From contig JAHBNG010000079.1 of the NCBI GenBank assembly GCA_019217005.1, positions 3,266-67,265 on the forward strand: DNA of 64,000 nt, in the 5' to 3' direction. This stretch comes from Chloroflexi bacterium TSY (lineage in GTDB: Bacteria; Chloroflexota; Anaerolineae; Caldilineales; Caldilineaceae). The notes under the pieces were generated by a model. The model was not told the DNA's origin. It searched no databases and was given only the letters and a program-made list of their open reading frames with translations. Positions 38,119 through 49,919 of the stretch are shown piece after piece. A program made the position numbers and the translations under genes. Every line of letters begins with the position of its first letter. Position 1 is the stretch's first letter.

Positions 38119-38802
38119 CTAAGGTACGATATTCATAAACTTCAACCTGATCCCGCTGCGCTCAAAATGGATCAGATCACCCGAATGCAGAGGATGTTTG
38201 GCGGCCGACACAGTCTCGCTTTCGCCAGCGTCATCGACGATAGACATGCTGTTTTTTGACAGATTCTGCACCCAATAATGACCATCCTCTTCGGTGATCA
38301 ATGCTTGACGACGCGCAACGCGCATAGCCGCCGGATACTGCCCCAGATTGACGGAGAGCTCCACCTCATCTAGCTCTTCACTTACTCGGTCGATTCTGCC
38401 TGACACATCGGCATTTGACAGGCGAGCTGATGTGTCAGTCTGTCGACCAATCAGAGCGGGAAGCCACTGTAATTTGTAGACCGCGCCACTCTGTTGTTCA
38501 CACAGATAGATATCTTGGTGAGCTCTCTGAACGCCCACAGGAATCGGGGCCAAACGCTCCCGCAAGATAAGCCGCTCCCCTGAAACAACCTGCTCTTCCA
38601 GCGGACGTTCATCATCTAATCGGTCTTCATTGTCAGCTCTTTGCAATTGATAAACAGAGGCAGAATGACCCAGATGCTCCAAAGAGCGGAATTCGGCCAG
38701 AATCGCCTCAATAAACTCCGACACATTCAAACCCGGCAGCGCCAACGCACGATGTTCATCCGTCCCCAAAATATCCACAAACAGCTCAAGACGCCGATGC
38801 AT
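38119..38802 (-). CDS. EsaB/YukD-like ubiquitin-fold domain fused to an FHA domain
   Basis: A 227-residue protein from the ATG at 38802 (GGGAGG site). Residues 1-85 fit the ubiquitin-like EsaB/YukD pattern of T7SS loci: LELFVDILGTDEHRALALPG, a helix, and EEQVVSGERLILRERL. Residues 115-227 are an FHA domain with PALIGRQ, RRQALITEEDGHYWVQNLSKNS and HSGDLIHFERSGIRLKF; several canonical residues are shifted (RRQA instead of SRxH), so phospho-Thr binding is uncertain. The neighbouring EssC-like gene is about 200 bases upstream on the same strand. It is cytosolic and probably links kinase signalling to the secretion ATPase. Confidence 0.7.
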   Translation of the reverse strand: MHRRLELFVDILGTDEHRALALPGLNVSEFIEAILAEFRSLEHLGHSASVYQLQRADNEDRLDDERPLEEQVVSGERLILRERLAPIPVGVQRAHQDIYLCEQQSGAVYKLQWLPALIGRQTDTSARLSNADVSGRIDRVSEELDEVELSVNLGQYPAAMRVARRQALITEEDGHYWVQNLSKNSMSIVDDAGESETVSAAKHPLHSGDLIHFERSGIRLKFMNIVP

Positions 38803-38846
38803 CACTACCTCCCTTATTCAATAGACATTATAGGGATTGAAAAGTA

Positions 38847-38917
38847 GGACACGGATTTTCAAGATGAACACAGATTCTCTCAGAGTCAATCCGTGAAATC
38901 TGTGTTCATCCGTGTCC
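38847..38917. repeat. Intergenic palindrome (GGACACGGAT type)
   Basis: GGACACGGAT...GATGAACACAGATT pairs with AATCTGTGTTCATCCGTGTCC between the EssC-like and EsaB/FHA genes. It is followed by a degenerate TCATC-rich stretch to 39000. It probably forms a transcribed hairpin. No terminator T-tract is seen. Confidence 0.5.
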
Positions 38918-39000
38918 CATATTCTGAATCCTTATCATCTCTAATCACTTTCGCACCCACTCATCCTCTCATCCTATCATCTTGCTAGCATCTCGTCATC

Positions 39001-42000
39001 CTATCCACTCTCCATCTCCGCCAAAGCCTGTTCAACACCGTGCAAATAATCTTCATCGCTCATATCACCCACAATCAGCGCCACTGTCTCTTCAGGTAGC
39101 TCTTCATAGCCATTCTGTCTCATCCAGAATCCTTTGAGAAGCGCCAATAGTTTCTCTTCGTTCCCCCAATTCGTCGGTTCTAATTGCACAAATTCGGCAG
39201 TTGCAGAGTGGCCGTTTACTCCATTCTTGCCCATTTCCATCAATTCGTAATGCATCACCCCTTGCAGCAACCGCATCATGTGCTGGGCCCGTTCGCTCTG
39301 TTGGGGTGTCGCTGGTTCAGACGTCGCCTCCACTCCGTCCGACCAGACAGCACGCTCTTCTGGATAGCGCGCTTTGATCTGTTCGATCCATTGATCAAGT
39401 GCCGCGGTTTTCTTCTCATCATCCTCATCGGAATCGTCTATCGAACGCGATTTTGCCCCGCTGCTTCTGATTTGGGTCGTACCATTCGATCCATTCTCGT
39501 TTGTATGAAAAGACCCGTTGAATCCAATGGCTTCATAGGGAGTCGACACCTGGATCATGGTTGCCTGTCCCGACTTGACGATGTAGCCGCGCCCGATCGG
39601 CAACTCCTTATCCCGCAACCCCGCGGGAGTCCGCATGACGCGCAGGGCGTCGACGGATTGAGCATTCCGCAGACCAATGCCATAGTTAGAAGATTGGATC
39701 CGACGGCGGATTTCGCTGGTGCCGCCATCCAACACACCTCCAATGACAAAATGTAAACCATCATTGCCATACCGGCGCGCCATGGTGGCCAAATCGCGCT
39801 GCATCTCCCGTTGACGTTCGATCTCTTCGCTAAAATCATCAAAGTTATCAATGATCACGAAGAGCTCTCGCTCGGTGATCCCCTGATTCATCGCTTCGCA
39901 TTCGTTCTGCACTCTTTCCATCAGCGCCTCTAACTGCTCGATTTCCGTCACAGAGGCCAACACATGGGGTAGCTCATCCAATCGCTGATGACCACCGTAA
40001 TCCACAAAGCGCGCCTGCATATCGACCAGAATGAGGACTGCCTGCTGCGGTGAACAATGTGACGTCAAGGAGAGAACCCAATTGTAGAGCGCAGTTGTCT
40101 TCCCCGACAGCGGCGGACCGACGACGGCAAAATGAGGTCCCATGCGTTTTAGATCGATGATTGCAGGAAGAAAGTCTCCCTTCTGTCCCAAAACTGCTTG
40201 GGCGCGCCTTCCCTGAGACAACGTCGAGCCAGAAAGAGACGATTGGGACTCGGTCAGCATCTTCTGTAGCGGGACGATCTCTTCCAAAATAGCGATTGGG
40301 TCAGGCTGTGTGCGGAGCGACAGAGCATCCGACGCACAGTACTCACACATATGGCGGGCCAACAACCGCACTTCATCACCCTCAGACAACGTATCGCGGT
40401 CGTCATCCTCGGTATACAAGCCAACGGGTTGCGCCACATGAAAGAACAGCGGTGCGCCGCCCATTCGAATATACCCTCGACCGGCAATGTCATCGATCTC
40501 AATGGCACCACGCCCAACGATGTCCATATACCGATCAAGGTTGGACTGCTTAAAGGTGACCCGCTCCCCAAAAAGGCTATAGAGTTTGCTCGGCATATTG
40601 TTTGGGACATTACAAGTTGCAACAAAGGTGATCCCCATACTGAGCGACCGACGGACCAGAGGCAACAACGTGTTCTCCACCAGTGCTTCATAATTTTCTT
40701 GTAACTCCGCAAAATTATCAATCATCACCAAGACAGCGGGCCACGCAGCGTCAGGGTTGCGTTCGTTGTAGGCGTAGAGACTACCAGCATCTATCTCGCT
40801 CAAGAACTGCTGGCGCATGTCGACCATCCGATTGAGCTTATCGAGCAAACGGTTCAGCCGCTCCTCATATGTTTCATCCGATGCATAGATGACGGCCCCC
40901 ACGTGGGGTAAGTCTTCCAAACTGCGAAAGTTGCGTCCACCCAGATCGAGCACATACATGTGCAACTCGTCGGGCGAATGCGTCGCAGCCAAACTCGTCA
41001 TGATCGTGCGCAGGAGAGTCGTCTTGCCCCAGCCTGAGTCTCCCATAATGACCAAGTGTGTGTTGGTCAGGTCGAAAATAAGTGGATCTTGTCGCGCCTC
41101 AGCTGGGTCGTCCACCAAGCCAACCACTGGACGCATGGCGCTTATGCGCCAATCGATCCCACTCCATAAACCATCGGTTTCGCCGTTGAGCCAATTGGTC
41201 ACGCTGGGTTCGAGCCAGAAACGACTGTTATCCATGGCATTGACCATCGTTGATTGCAGGCTGAAGGTCTCGGGCAGAAAGCTGGGCCAGGGTTTGGGTG
41301 CCATTTGGCGATTGTTTAATTCAAACGACAGATTGACCGCGGCATCATAGAAAGCCGGCTTCTCTTCATCATCTTGTAATTCTCCAACAGCTGGTCGGTC
41401 GGGCCACACGATCGGTGCATCTCGCTCATCCGGCTGGTCTTCACCTGTCCACGAGACCTGGATCAACTCGATATTCTCATTGCCAATTTGCAGATAGCCG
41501 CGTCCCGGCATTCCGTTCGGCAAAAGTGCTGCATCGGGTCGGCGCAACATTTCGCGACTCGTGTCCAATTCTTCCACACGCAAACAGATGCGTAGCTTGA
41601 TATTGGCGCGCATCTGATCCGACACGCCTTTCGGACGCTGCGAGGCGAGCAGAAGATTGACCCCCTGTGCTCTGCCCACACGCGTGATGCTCTCTAACTC
41701 GGCACGATAATCGGGATTGTCGTCGATCATCTCCGCATACTCATCAATGATCACAAAGAGATGGGGATACGGATCGCGCGTCAAGTGCAGCCCCTTTCGT
41801 CGATAGTCAACAATGTCTTTGGTGCCTGTCTCGGCATTGAGCCGCTGGCGACGACGAATTTCGGCATTGATGGCCGTGAACATGCGATCCACAGCTGCCT
41901 TGTTCAAATTGGTCACAATATCGACGCAATGCGGGAGTTTTTCAAAGGGTTTGAATGCCCCACCGCCCTTGTAATCGACCAGCACAAAGTTGAGGATGTC

Positions 42001-43437
42001 TGGTGAATAGTTGAGCGCCAGCCCCACAATCAGCGTCATCAAGAGCTCTGATTTCCCCGAGGCAATCCCCAGCGTGACGTAGAGCCAGTCTGCCTCCTCG
42101 GCAGAAGCATTGCGTGCCCATAACTGAGCTGTCTTGGCTTTTAGCCCATCGATGAAATTGCTCTCAATACGCAAGTCATGCAACTCAGCCAAAACCTGGC
42201 GGAATGAGGATGCTTTTGGCAGGGCATCGATGCGTAATGGTTGCTGATAACGATGGGATGATTGGTCCAACAGCGCATTCATTTTCTCAGCCAATAGCCG
42301 GACCTGACGCGCTTCGCCTCGCACCTGTCCTTGCTTGTCTACTGTTCCAGGCGGCAGAGCCACTTGGAAATTGAGCGGGCGTCGATCCAGACGCACCAAT
42401 CCACGCCCGGCAATCTCTTCCAATTCTCCCGCACCGCTTCCCACAATGCCACCATATTCGGTGGCATCGGAGAGCTTGAAGGTCAGCCGCTCTGTGAAGA
42501 GGCTGTAGAGTTTGCTAGACAAGACGTTGAGGCGGGTGGCCGTAATCAGAAAGTGAATGCCATAGGCTTTTCCCTGACGGGCCAGCGCAACAAGTTCGCC
42601 GAGCAGGTTATCGTCGTCCTTGCCGGTCTGATCCCCAAAGGTTTCAATATATTCACCAAAGTTATCGACTGCAATCAGAATGGCAGGCAGGATCTTGCGG
42701 CCGCTTCTGGTATAGCCTCTCGGCTCTCTTTCGACGCCTTTGGCGTTTCTGGCCGTCTCTGCTGGTGGCGATAGATCCGTTTTTGCACCAATATCTGCTG
42801 TGCGCTCATCATCGACATGATCGTCATCGGCATTGTACTCAATCAGATTCGAGACGCCCGCTTCGTTAAACAAACGCTTGCGCTCATCGACGATGTCATT
42901 GATCTCGCGCAGAATCTGCTGCACTCGTTCTTCATAGCCTCGCTCATCGGGCATAATGATGGTGCCCACATGAGGCAGATCCCGCAGAGCCTCCAGATTT
43001 CGCCCACCCAGGTCAAAGATATGGGCATGGAATTCATCGGGAGAGTGGGTTGCGGCCAGACTCACAATGAGGGACCGGATCAGGGTTGTCTTGCCCCAGC
43101 CGGATGCACCAAAGACCACTACATGACCAAGCATGAAATCCACAATCAACGGCAACTGGCGCGCGCCAAAGAGATCGTCTACCAGCCCAGCCACGGCGCG
43201 CATGGCGTGCTTGTTCCAATCCACAGGGTGCCACGCCGCCTGCCCATCGAACCAATCTTGGACAAAAGGATTGACGGCTGGTTGTTCGGCATGATTCTTG
43301 GATACTCGATTGAGCGTTAGATAGTGCTCATACTGATCATCCAGATACTCTTCGATCAATGGATCCGACATGGTAAGAGCGCTGGGCAAGAAAGGTGGCC
43401 AAGGAGTGCGGGGACGTTCGCCCTTCAATAAGGCCAA
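39001..43437 (-). pseudogene. 3' half of the giant EssC-like FtsK/SpoIIIE ATPase (open frame of 1,478 codons)
   Basis: The frame continues the EssC-like gene after the insertion sequence. Four P-loop ATPase domains follow. D4 has GASGWGKTT near residue 110. D5 near 457 keeps VLVDYKGGGAFKPF and IIDEYAEMI but has lost 26 residues including the glycine loop, leaving LGIASGKSELL. D6 has GDSGWGKTT near 797. D7 has GPPLSGKTT near 1110. A 150-residue helical tail closes it. The first codon shown is a TTG inside the split gene; an ATG at 43371 (MSDPLIEEY) could start a separate product. The frame is intact although the adjacent insertion sequence has decayed, so it may still be made. Confidence 0.8.
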
Positions 43438-43438
43438 T

Positions 43439-44718
43439 CCAAAAAATAAAATATACGCGAGAAGGTGTTAAACTAGCTCTCCAAAAGGAGCAAAAATGAC
43501 AATCTCGCCAGAAATGGTTGAAGTCTTGAAAGAGACGAAGGCCATGTTAAGTGGATACGAAAGAAGGCACTTCATGGCCCAAACGGTCAAAACGATATGC
43601 GAAGGGAGTCCGACGAAAGCAGAACGAGAGTTGGGCTGGAATCGGGCGACGATAGCCAAAGCCCTGGAAGAACTAGAAGGCGGCTTCTGTTATGTCGACC
43701 AAAGCCACCGACGTGGTCGCAAAAGCCGAAGACCATATCCCCACTTTACTGGCCGATATGGTTGAAATCGCCGATCAATTCAGCCAGACCGATCCCACCT
43801 TTCGACCCCCCCAATTGTACACTCGACTAACCGCCGCCGAAATGCGTACCCAGCTCATCGAGCAGAAAGGATACACAGATGAGGAATTGCCTGGTGAAGA
43901 GGCCATCCGCTTGAAGCTCAATGAGTTAGGCTATGGCTCAAACCGGGTCAAAAAAAGTCAACCAGTGAAAAAGATCCCAGAGACCGATGCGATCTTTGAT
44001 AGAATTCATCAGATCAATCAAGAAGCGGATGCAGACGAGACGGTTCTGCGCCTCTTGGGATGCCAAAGCGACGATTTTACTTGACCGTTTCTCGAGAGAA
44101 GGGATAAGTCGAGTGGTTGTCAAAGCGCTCGATCATGACTTTCAAGATAAGAAGACCGAGAAAGTCACCTTTGGCATTTACCTCCCTTCAACCAAGGAAC
44201 TCTTTCTTTACTTGACTCAGTCGAAAGTGACGAGTGACTGTATTGTCGACTGCCTGATTGATTTTGGGAAAGCGTACGTGAACACTTTCCTCACGTCAAG
44301 ACCCTCGTGATCAATCAGGACAATGGTCCCGAAAATCATACCCGTCGGACTCAGTTTATGTATCGTCTCACTCAGTTTGTTGAGCACTATCGTCTCTATT
44401 CAGCTCGCCTGCTACCCTCCTTATCACAGTAAATACAACCCCATCGAACGGGTTTGGGGCCATCTTGAAAACACTGGAACGGTTCTCTTCTCGATTCTCT
44501 TGAGACCGTTCTCAATTTTGCCCGTTCTTTTCGCTTTAACCAACTACAACCCTTCGTTCACCTGAATTCCACTCTTTATGAGACCGGCGTCAAACTCACT
44601 CAGAAAGAGATGGACCGTTTGGCACAACGCTTCCAACGTTTACCTGGTTTAGAAAAATGGTTTGTCCTTATTCCCCCTCTCCATTCTCTCGTTCGCGTAT
44701 AATTATTTATTTTTTTGG
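43439..44718 (+). mobile_element. Decayed ISAzo13-family insertion sequence
   Basis: A 1,280-base element with imperfect terminal inverted repeats: CCAAAAAATAAA...TATACGCGAG on the left, and the complement of CGCGTATAATTATTTATTTT then TTTGG on the right. The transposase reads from 43496 in at least four frames. In order: TISPEMVEVLKETKAMLSGY, YTRLTAAEMRTQLIEQKGY, KKIPETDAIFDRIHQINQ, TKELFLYLTQSKVTSDCIVD, VINQDNGPENHTRRTQF, then ETGVKLTQKEMDRLAQRF and LPGLEKWF. This is the ISAzo13 (ISNCY-group) transposase, broken by several frameshifts and stops. It splits the EssC-like gene between two repeat units. I saw no clean target duplication. Confidence 0.88.
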
Positions 44719-44719
44719 T

Positions 44720-47700
44720 TTAGCCTAATTCGTTTGTCAACTCGACGGCCACATCATAGAATTTGGGCTTCTCTTCCCCTTCTCGCTCCTCGGCATACTC
44801 ATAGGTCTCACCCGTGTAGGCTACCTGGATCAGTTCAATGTTCTCATTGCCAACCTGAATATAGCCACGGCCCGGCATGCCACTGGGGAGGAAGGCTGCA
44901 TCGCCACGTCGCAACATCTCACGACTGGTATCCACACCTTCCACACGAAGACAGATGCGAAACTTGATGTTGGCGCGCATCTGATCGGAGACGCCCGTGG
45001 GTCGCTGTGAGGCGAGCAGCAGGTTCACACCTTGCGCACGTCCCACCCGTGTGATGCTATCCAGTTCATCGCGGAACTCCGGGTTGTCTGTGATCATTTC
45101 AGCATATTCATCGATAATAATAAAGAGATGTGGATAGGGCGTGTGCGTCAGATGTAGACCGCGGCTACGATAGTCGACAATATCCTTGGTTCCGGTGTTG
45201 GCATTGAGCGCTTGCCGTCGCTGCATCTCGGCATTGATGGCGGTGAACATGCGCTTGACCGCGGCTTTGTTTAAGTTGGTGATAATGTCCACACAGTGGG
45301 GGAGATGTTCAAAGGGTTTGAACGCACCGCCCCCTTTGTAATCGACCAACACAAAGTTGAGAATCGACGGATCGTAACGGAGCGCGAGATCGACAATTAG
45401 CGTCATCAGCAGCTCGGATTTACCCGAGCCGGTGCCTCCTGCTATCAAGCCATGAACGCCATCTTTCTTGGCTTCCAGGTGCATGGGGCGTGGCCGATTG
45501 CCAGAGACAACGCCGATGGTCACCTCTAGCCAATCGGCCTTCTCTGCTGACTTGCTCTCCGTCCATTTTTGCTCGGTTATTTCCTTAAACCGCGTGAGAA
45601 AAGTCTCATCCAACACCAGTTCATTTTGGCGTGCCAAAATCTGTTTGTGCAAAACTGCCGTGGGCAATGCTTTGATCTCAACGGGCGGACGGTATCGGTA
45701 CCCCGTCTCTCTAATATACTCGTTCATTGTGGCCGCTAGCTGTTCCAACGCCCGTACTTCGCTGGATAACTCGTCGATTCCGCCGAACTCTGGTGTCAAA
45801 GGCAACGCGATTTGATAGCTGAGGGGTTGACGCCCGATCTTGGTATAACCACGGCCTGGGATCTCACTCATTTCGCCCACTGGCCCACCCACGATCGCCC
45901 GATATTCAGTATGATCGGCCAGTTTGAGCGTCATTCGCTCGGTGAAGAGGCTAAAGAGCTGGCTCGGTATGGTGTTCAGCTGGTTGGCTGTAATCACAAA
46001 GTGAATGCCAAATGGCTTGGCGTGCCAGGCTGACAAAACGATCCAGCACGCTCTCAACATTGTCATCGTTGTTATCGAATGTTTCGCGAAATTCAATAAA
46101 ATTGTCAATTGCAACCACAATGGCTGTCAACGGAGCATGGCTATGCGCCTCGCTTTGAATTGCATCCTGCGTCCCGCTCTGCCTTCGACTGTGGGCCTCA
46201 TTGTATTGATAGATATCGGGTGCACCGACCGCACTCAAGACCTCTTTGCGCTTGGCAACCAGATCATCGAGTTCGCGCAGAAGCTGCTCCACTCGCTCTT
46301 CATAGCCAGCGCTATCGGGCGAGATGACGCCACCCACATGGGGCAAATCAGCCAGGACATTGAGATTACGTCCGCCCAAATCGAGAATATAGGCATGGAG
46401 ATGGTCAGGAGAGTGAGTGGCAGCCAAGCTAACAATGAGGGTGCGGATGAAGGTGGTTTTACCCCAGCCGGACGCGCCAAAGAGCACAGTGTGCCCGCGC
46501 TGCATGTCGATCACCAGAGGCAACTGTTCGGCGCTGTAAGGATTATCAAGCAGGCCAACGACGGGATGGACCGCATGTTCTTGCCAGGAAAGGTGCTGTA
46601 CCCAGCCCCGATCGCCAGTCAACCAACGATTGACGTAGGGATTGAGTGATAGAATCGGTTCTGGTTTCTGACCCAAAGTGATCGCATCAATGTTGACAAG
46701 ATAGGCGTCGGATGTAATTGCTGGAAGCTGAGGATCCTGAGCGATCAAGGTCTCGGTCAATGAGAGCTGCAAGGGAAGAAAATCGGGCCAAGGTGCTCGT
46801 TGCTTTTCTACGCCATGCGTTCGGGCCATTTCGTTCAATTGGTCAATGATGGCCTTGTAGAGTGGAACTGCTTCCGTTTCCTGATCAGTAGCCGATTCGT
46901 CAAACGGTTGTTGCTCTACATCGTTTATGAAGACAGTGGTGTCCTCCAAGTCTGCCTCTGGTTCGAGCTGCGTTTGTGGAGCTGGCGGCAGATACTTTTC
47001 ACCCGTATAAGCGACCTGAATGAGCTCGATCTCCTCATTGCCCACCTGCAAGTAGCCCCGTCCAGGGATGCCGCTGGGCAGAAATGCCGCATCTGACCGG
47101 CGCAACATTTCGCGGCTCTCGCCAGGTGTTTCGACACGCAGCGAAATGCGGAACTTGATGTTTGAGCGCATTTGGTCCGTAACACCGCTCGGACGTTGGG
47201 CCGCCAAAATCAGCGAAATCCCTTGCGCCCGTCCCAAGCGCGTGATGCTCTCTAGCTCTGACTTATATTCAGCCCGATCCGCGATCATCTCGGCAAATTC
47301 ATCGATGATAATAAAGAGAAAGGGATAGGGTGCACCCGTGTTGTGAAGATTCTGTTCACGATAGTCGACAATGTTTTTCGTGCCAGTGTCGGCATTCAGC
47401 TTCTGTCATCGCTCCATCTCGGCTTTGATGGCCGTAAACATACGCGTGACGCCTTCTCCGGCCAAATTGGTAATGATATCGACACAGTGGGGCAGATCTT
47501 CAAACTCCTTAAAGGCACCACCGCCTTTATAGTCAACCAGCACAAAGTTCACGACTGTAGGGTCGTAGGTCACGGCCATGCCAGCAATGAGCGAGATGAG
47601 CAGTTCGGACTTTCCAGAGCCGGTGCTACCGGCCACCATGCCGTGAACACCATCGCGCTTGGCAGAAAAGACCAGTGAACGGTCCTTGTTGCCCGCCATC

Positions 47701-49295
47701 CGCCCCAGCTTGACGCGTAGCCAGTTGGCGTAGCGATCTAGTGTACTGTCTTGCCAATTGCGCCAGGTTGCCTCGACCAACTCCTCCAGTGAACCATAGC
47801 CCATCAGGTCCAAAAAGAGAACGCTACCAGCCAAATTTGCACCCGCTCCTTGACGCATCTCAAGCCGCACCAACTGATTGGATAGATCTTGCATTTGATC
47901 CGGCTGAACGATCTCATCTGCTTCGCCAATATAGCGGAACGTATTGATGCCTATCTCGGCATAGCGGAAGTGCAGACGCTGATATTGCTGTATCTTGCTA
48001 TTGGTGGCGGGTGTGGTCTCTTCAATCTCGAGCACCGATTGACAACCGCTTGGAATCTTACTTCGTTCGGGCACCAAGAAGAGAACAGCCGCCCCCAGCA
48101 TTGCCCCCTCTTCCAAGAGGATGGAAATGGCAGCATCCGACTCAAGTTCGCGCAATGGCGAATCTGGGTCGTAGACAGCATCGAGCAGGTCGACAATGAC
48201 GAGCAGAAAGGGCAATGTCGGATCACCTTTGCCTTCGGTCTCGTCGCGATCCTGCAGACGAATCTTGCGTTGCGATAGGACTTTGCGAATGCTCTCCAAG
48301 TACTGTTCGAGTTCGTTTCCTTCATCGTCGCTAAAGCGGGTGTCGATGGCTTTACCGCTACTTTCCTCAACAAAGCAACAGAGTTTTCCCTGCTCATCGG
48401 GTTGACTATGTGGTAGCTCATCGGTCCAGCTCCATTCTCGTCGGTGCGTAGCCAGCACATAGAGACGAGCATCTGATGGGGCGTGAAAGACAGTAAATTG
48501 AGCCAGCATTGCGCGGACATAGCGATAAACAGCGCTGCGTTCTCCCGCAATGCCCAAGGCATGGGTGGAGGGAGTACGGGTCTCTTGCCGTTCTTGCGCT
48601 TCTCCTTCCGGATCGGCGTCCGAGTTGTTTCCCGCATCGCTCTCATCTTCAGGCGTGTAGCGCAAAGAAAGAATGACGGGAATATCGGTGACGAACTGCG
48701 AATCTGCTTCAAGCTTCATGGCTTCGCGCACTTGTGGATCGTCGATATTTTCGACATCGCCCAGAACATAAACCACAGATGAGGGGAGGGTTCCCATGCC
48801 AAGCCGAATCACGCCAAAGTCTTGATCTGAGATGCGTCGCTCCCAGAGCCGCGCTTCCCCCCGTAGCGTTCGATCAAGCTTTTCGGCTTCGATCCGTGCG
48901 CTCTTGACAAGGCGAAATGTTATTTGGACATCAGGATAGTTGTAGCGATAGAAGCGCCGCTGCTGATCGTGATGTTGCGCCATCTCCTTGGTCAATTCGG
49001 TTATCCGATCAGAATAGGCTTTTTCTTGTTCGGCCCGCCGCTTCTTCTCCTTGAAGTAGGAATAGATAGAAAAGAGAACCGAACCAACCACCGAGAGCGC
49101 CATGGGGATCATCATGCGCGGGCTGCGACCGCTGACCAGTGCATATCCAATAATAGTCAACAACGGCAACCCGACCTGAATCAGCCTCTCCCAGCCGCGC
49201 TCCTCTTTCTCGGGCGGACCGGGGATCTCGATTTCGTCAACCGGCAGCTCCGGTTGAATGCGGGGTGGACGATCAATTATGGTTGGTTCAGACAT
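44720..49295 (-). pseudogene. 5' half of the giant EssC-like FtsK/SpoIIIE ATPase (type VII secretion)
   Basis: It starts at the ATG 49295. After a short cytosolic segment come two TMs (about 35-70), the EssC/EccC-type intermediate domain, then ATPase domains D1 (GSTGSGKSELL, DYKGGGAF), D2 (GASGWGKTTFI) and D3 (GGTGSGKSELL). Lesions, read against the internal repeats: an in-frame TGA at 47408-47406 where the other copies have Arg; a frameshift near 46015-46025 between LARQ and AKPFGIHFVITA; and the insertion sequence after ELTNELG at 44720. Without these, the gene to 39001 would encode about 3,000 residues, twice the usual EssC. EssC drives export of WXG100 proteins, four of which lie just upstream. 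Confidence 0.85.
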
Positions 49296-49467
49296 AGCTT
49301 TTGTCCTTAATTACTTCGTAAAGCAAGTTATTCGGTCTGTTCGCCCCCATCCCTAGCCCTTCCCCCACTCGTGGAGGAAGAGAGCCATATTCCTCTCTCT
49401 CAGGCTGGGAGAGGAGCCAGGGGTGAGAACCAAAATGCCAAAATACTTTGTTTACGAGGTATTAATG

Positions 49468-49542
49468 CCTATCCGAAAAGCTCTGTGATGATATCTTCTT
49501 GCGCGAGAAGTGAGTCGAACTTACAACCACTTTTCGGATAGG
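49468..49542. repeat. WXG-locus palindromic repeat, copy 1
   Basis: CCTATCCGAAAAG and CTTTTCGGATAGG bound a 75-base element whose interior (TCTGTGATGATAT, CGAGAAG, ACTCACAACCAC-like) is shared with the copies at 51198, 52071, 52583 and 52663. It lies in the 620-base divergent gap between the EssC-like gene and the pseudokinase. The same gap has a GC-rich palindrome (CCCTAGCCC...GGGAGAGG) near 49350-49430 and the hairpin at 49608. Confidence 0.7.
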
Positions 49543-49607
49543 TTCTTAGCAAGATATACTACTCACGGGTGAAAACTGGACGTTTGAACAAGCGACAGGA
49601 TCGACCC

Positions 49608-49673
49608 GCAATCCCAGAATCGGCCACGGAACCGTTGGGCGGCGGATCACACACTGGCCGATTCCGGGATTGC
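49608..49673. repeat. Long hairpin upstream of the pseudokinase gene
   Basis: GCAATCCCAGAATCGGCCA and TGGCCGATTCCGGGATTGC form a 19-base stem with one mismatch and a 28-base loop. It stands about 250 bases before the ATG at 49920. It may be a leader structure or a small transposon relic. Confidence 0.5.
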
Positions 49674-49919
49674 TTCCGTGCCTTTCCAGTGTCACTCGAG
49701 CTGACCAGAAACTACCCGTGGCAAGTATAAACGTTTCTTGACAAGGAGATGGGAAAAGAGTAGGGTATCCTAGTAAGCAGCATGTGACGATTCTACAAAC
49801 TATTTCGGGTCTTCGCGACAAAGTGTACAAGCGATGAATTCGTGGTGCGTCAAGCGATCCAGTACGCACCACGAATCACGTCGTCAAGTACACAATCTCG
49901 CGTAGAGCCCCTATTCCCT

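Noticed and set aside
47406..47408. TGA read as a sense codon (recoding or selenocysteine)
   Set aside because: The internal repeat copies have Arg at this place, no SECIS-like context is evident, and the same gene has a frameshift and an insertion, so a nonsense mutation is simpler.
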